A DNA stretch of 64,000 nt, taken from the NCBI RefSeq assembly GCF_001426665.1, contig NZ_LMEY01000006.1, forward strand, positions 36,754-100,753, read 5' to 3'. Source of the stretch: Rhizobium sp. Root1334. GTDB taxonomy: Bacteria; Pseudomonadota; Alphaproteobacteria; Rhizobiales; Rhizobiaceae. Position 1 is the stretch's first letter, and each line of letters begins with the position of its first letter. Positions 63,420-64,000 of this stretch are shown in pieces. Made by a program: the position numbers and the translations under genes. The notes beneath the pieces are model-generated. The model was not told the DNA's origin. It searched no databases and saw only the letters and a program-made list of their open reading frames with translations.

Positions 63420-64000
63420 ATGCATAGCGCATTCAAGAAGATGTTGCTCGTTTCGACAATCGGCCTTCTCAGCGTGACTGGAGGGCCGGTCGTGACCTCG
63501 GTACTGGCACTTGGCCCGAGCCATCCCCTGGCAGCGACGGCGCTCGCAGATAGCGGAACCACCAGCAGCTTCGAAGCCGGCCCGAATGGTGGCTATGACA
63601 CCAGTTCTAGCGGCGGCAACGACAACGGCACCGGCGGTACCGGAAGTGACACAGGCTCTGGTGGTTCGAGTAACGACACAGGTGCTGGCGGTGCGAGCAG
63701 CGACACAGGTGCTGGTGGCGCGAGCAGCGACACAGGTGTTGGTGGCGCGAGCAGCGACACAGGTGCTGGTGGCGCGAGCAGTGACACAGGTGCTGGTGGC
63801 GCGAGCAGTGACACAGGTGCTGGTGGCGCGAGCAGTGACACAGGTGCTGGTGGCGCGAGCAGTGACACAGGTGCTGGTGGCGCGAGCAGTGACACAGGTG
63901 CTGGTGGCGCGAGCAGCGACACAGGTGCTGGCGGTGCAAGCAGTGACACAGGTGCTGGCGGCGCGAGCAGCGACACAGGTGCTGGCGGCGCGAGCAGCGA
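63420..64000 (+). CDS. Exported protein with 9-residue tandem repeats, 3' truncated
   Basis: At least 193 residues from the ATG at 63420 (GGAAAAGGAT upstream), open to the window edge. Residues 1-30 look like a signal peptide: KK, then LLVSTIGLLSV, ending near VLA. After a Gly/Ser/Asn-rich stretch the protein becomes a run of the 9-residue unit SDTGAGGAS, 13 copies visible from residue 76 onward plus part of another. A Ser/Asp/Thr/Gly composition of this kind suggests a disordered, surface-exposed spacer or matrix protein. I do not recognise a domain; the C-terminal part, which would tell most, lies outside the window. Confidence 0.75.
   Translation, partial: MHSAFKKMLLVSTIGLLSVTGGPVVTSVLALGPSHPLAATALADSGTTSSFEAGPNGGYDTSSSGGNDNGTGGTGSDTGSGGSSNDTGAGGASSDTGAGGASSDTGVGGASSDTGAGGASSDTGAGGASSDTGAGGASSDTGAGGASSDTGAGGASSDTGAGGASSDTGAGGASSDTGAGGASSDTGAGGASS
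63645..64000 (+). repeat. 27-bp coding tandem repeat array
   Basis: Thirteen full copies of a 27-base unit (GACACAGGTGCTGGTGGC plus nine more bases) in frame, plus a partial copy at the window edge. Several middle copies are identical at the DNA level, and single-base changes mark the outer ones, as expected for recent expansion. Copy number may vary between strains. Confidence 0.95.

Noticed and set aside
63593..63976. Minus-strand frame of APPAPVSLL repeats opposite the repeat protein
   Set aside because: It is the mirror of the 27-bp coding repeat; the plus strand has a start codon, ribosome site and signal peptide.
63645..64000. Possible CRISPR-like array
   Set aside because: The repeats are directly adjacent with no spacers and lie in frame in a coding sequence.

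Overview
The window reads as a chromosomal or chromid segment of a Hyphomicrobiales (Rhizobiales) alphaproteobacterium. The evidence is the minCDE gene order, a short DUF1127 gene followed by four CCUCCUCCC hairpins (the ccaF/CcsR arrangement known from Rhodobacter), ExoF/ExoP-type export proteins and a fused CysN/CysC. In several rhizobia, agrobacteria and brucellae minCDE sits on a secondary replicon, so this may be one too; that is inference. I saw no rRNA, tRNA, CRISPR array, complete insertion sequence or prophage.

Layout. 1-2.4 kb: the end of an ABC substrate-binding protein and a DHA2 drug/proton antiporter. 2.5-4.3 kb: minE, minD, minC (minus strand). 4.8-5.4 kb: a J-domain protein with an N-terminal Cys/His cluster. 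5.8-6.2 kb: the DUF1127 gene and four CcsR-like hairpins. 6.8-43.7 kb: a large Wzx/Wzy-type exopolysaccharide locus with flippase, polymerase, ExoF-like outer-membrane export protein, ExoP-like co-polymerase, priming sugar transferase and five GT4 glycosyltransferases. Sugar-building and decorating genes lie among these: WbpM-like dehydratase, DegT aminotransferase, LmbE deacetylase, formyltransferase, AsnB amidotransferase and O-acyltransferase. The same stretch holds a sulfate-activation set (cysD, cysNC, cysQ) with two PAPS sulfotransferases, a pectate-lyase-like enzyme and two paralogous RTX proteins of equal length.

44.3-57.8 kb is the most unusual part. It starts with a three-gene run: 2-oxoacid dehydrogenase E1 alpha, E1 beta, and a protein in which a lipoyl domain and an E1/E3-binding domain are joined to a NeuD/PglD-type hexapeptide acyltransferase instead of the normal E2 core. 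Next come a UbiA-family protein with features of polyprenyl-phosphate phosphoribosyltransferase, a HAD phosphatase, a sugar epimerase, a GMC flavoprotein with a small partner, a GtrA protein, a class III aminotransferase and two paralogous GT-C membrane proteins. These roles parallel the mycobacterial decaprenyl-phosphoryl-arabinose pathway. I infer a route that builds a lipid-linked, possibly aminated and acylated, pentose and transfers it to a surface glycan.

57.9-61.2 kb: a NarL-type response regulator and its histidine kinase, followed by a YbhN/LPG-synthase-like membrane protein. 62.2 kb onward: a peroxiredoxin-like protein and the start of an exported protein built of 9-residue repeats that runs off the window.

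How it works together (inference): the priming transferase and at least five GT4 enzymes build an oligosaccharide on undecaprenyl phosphate, the flippase turns it over, the polymerase and ExoP-like protein lengthen it, and the ExoF-like protein exports it. Sulfate, acyl, formyl and amide groups may be added from local genes, and the RTX proteins and lyase may act on the polymer outside the cell.
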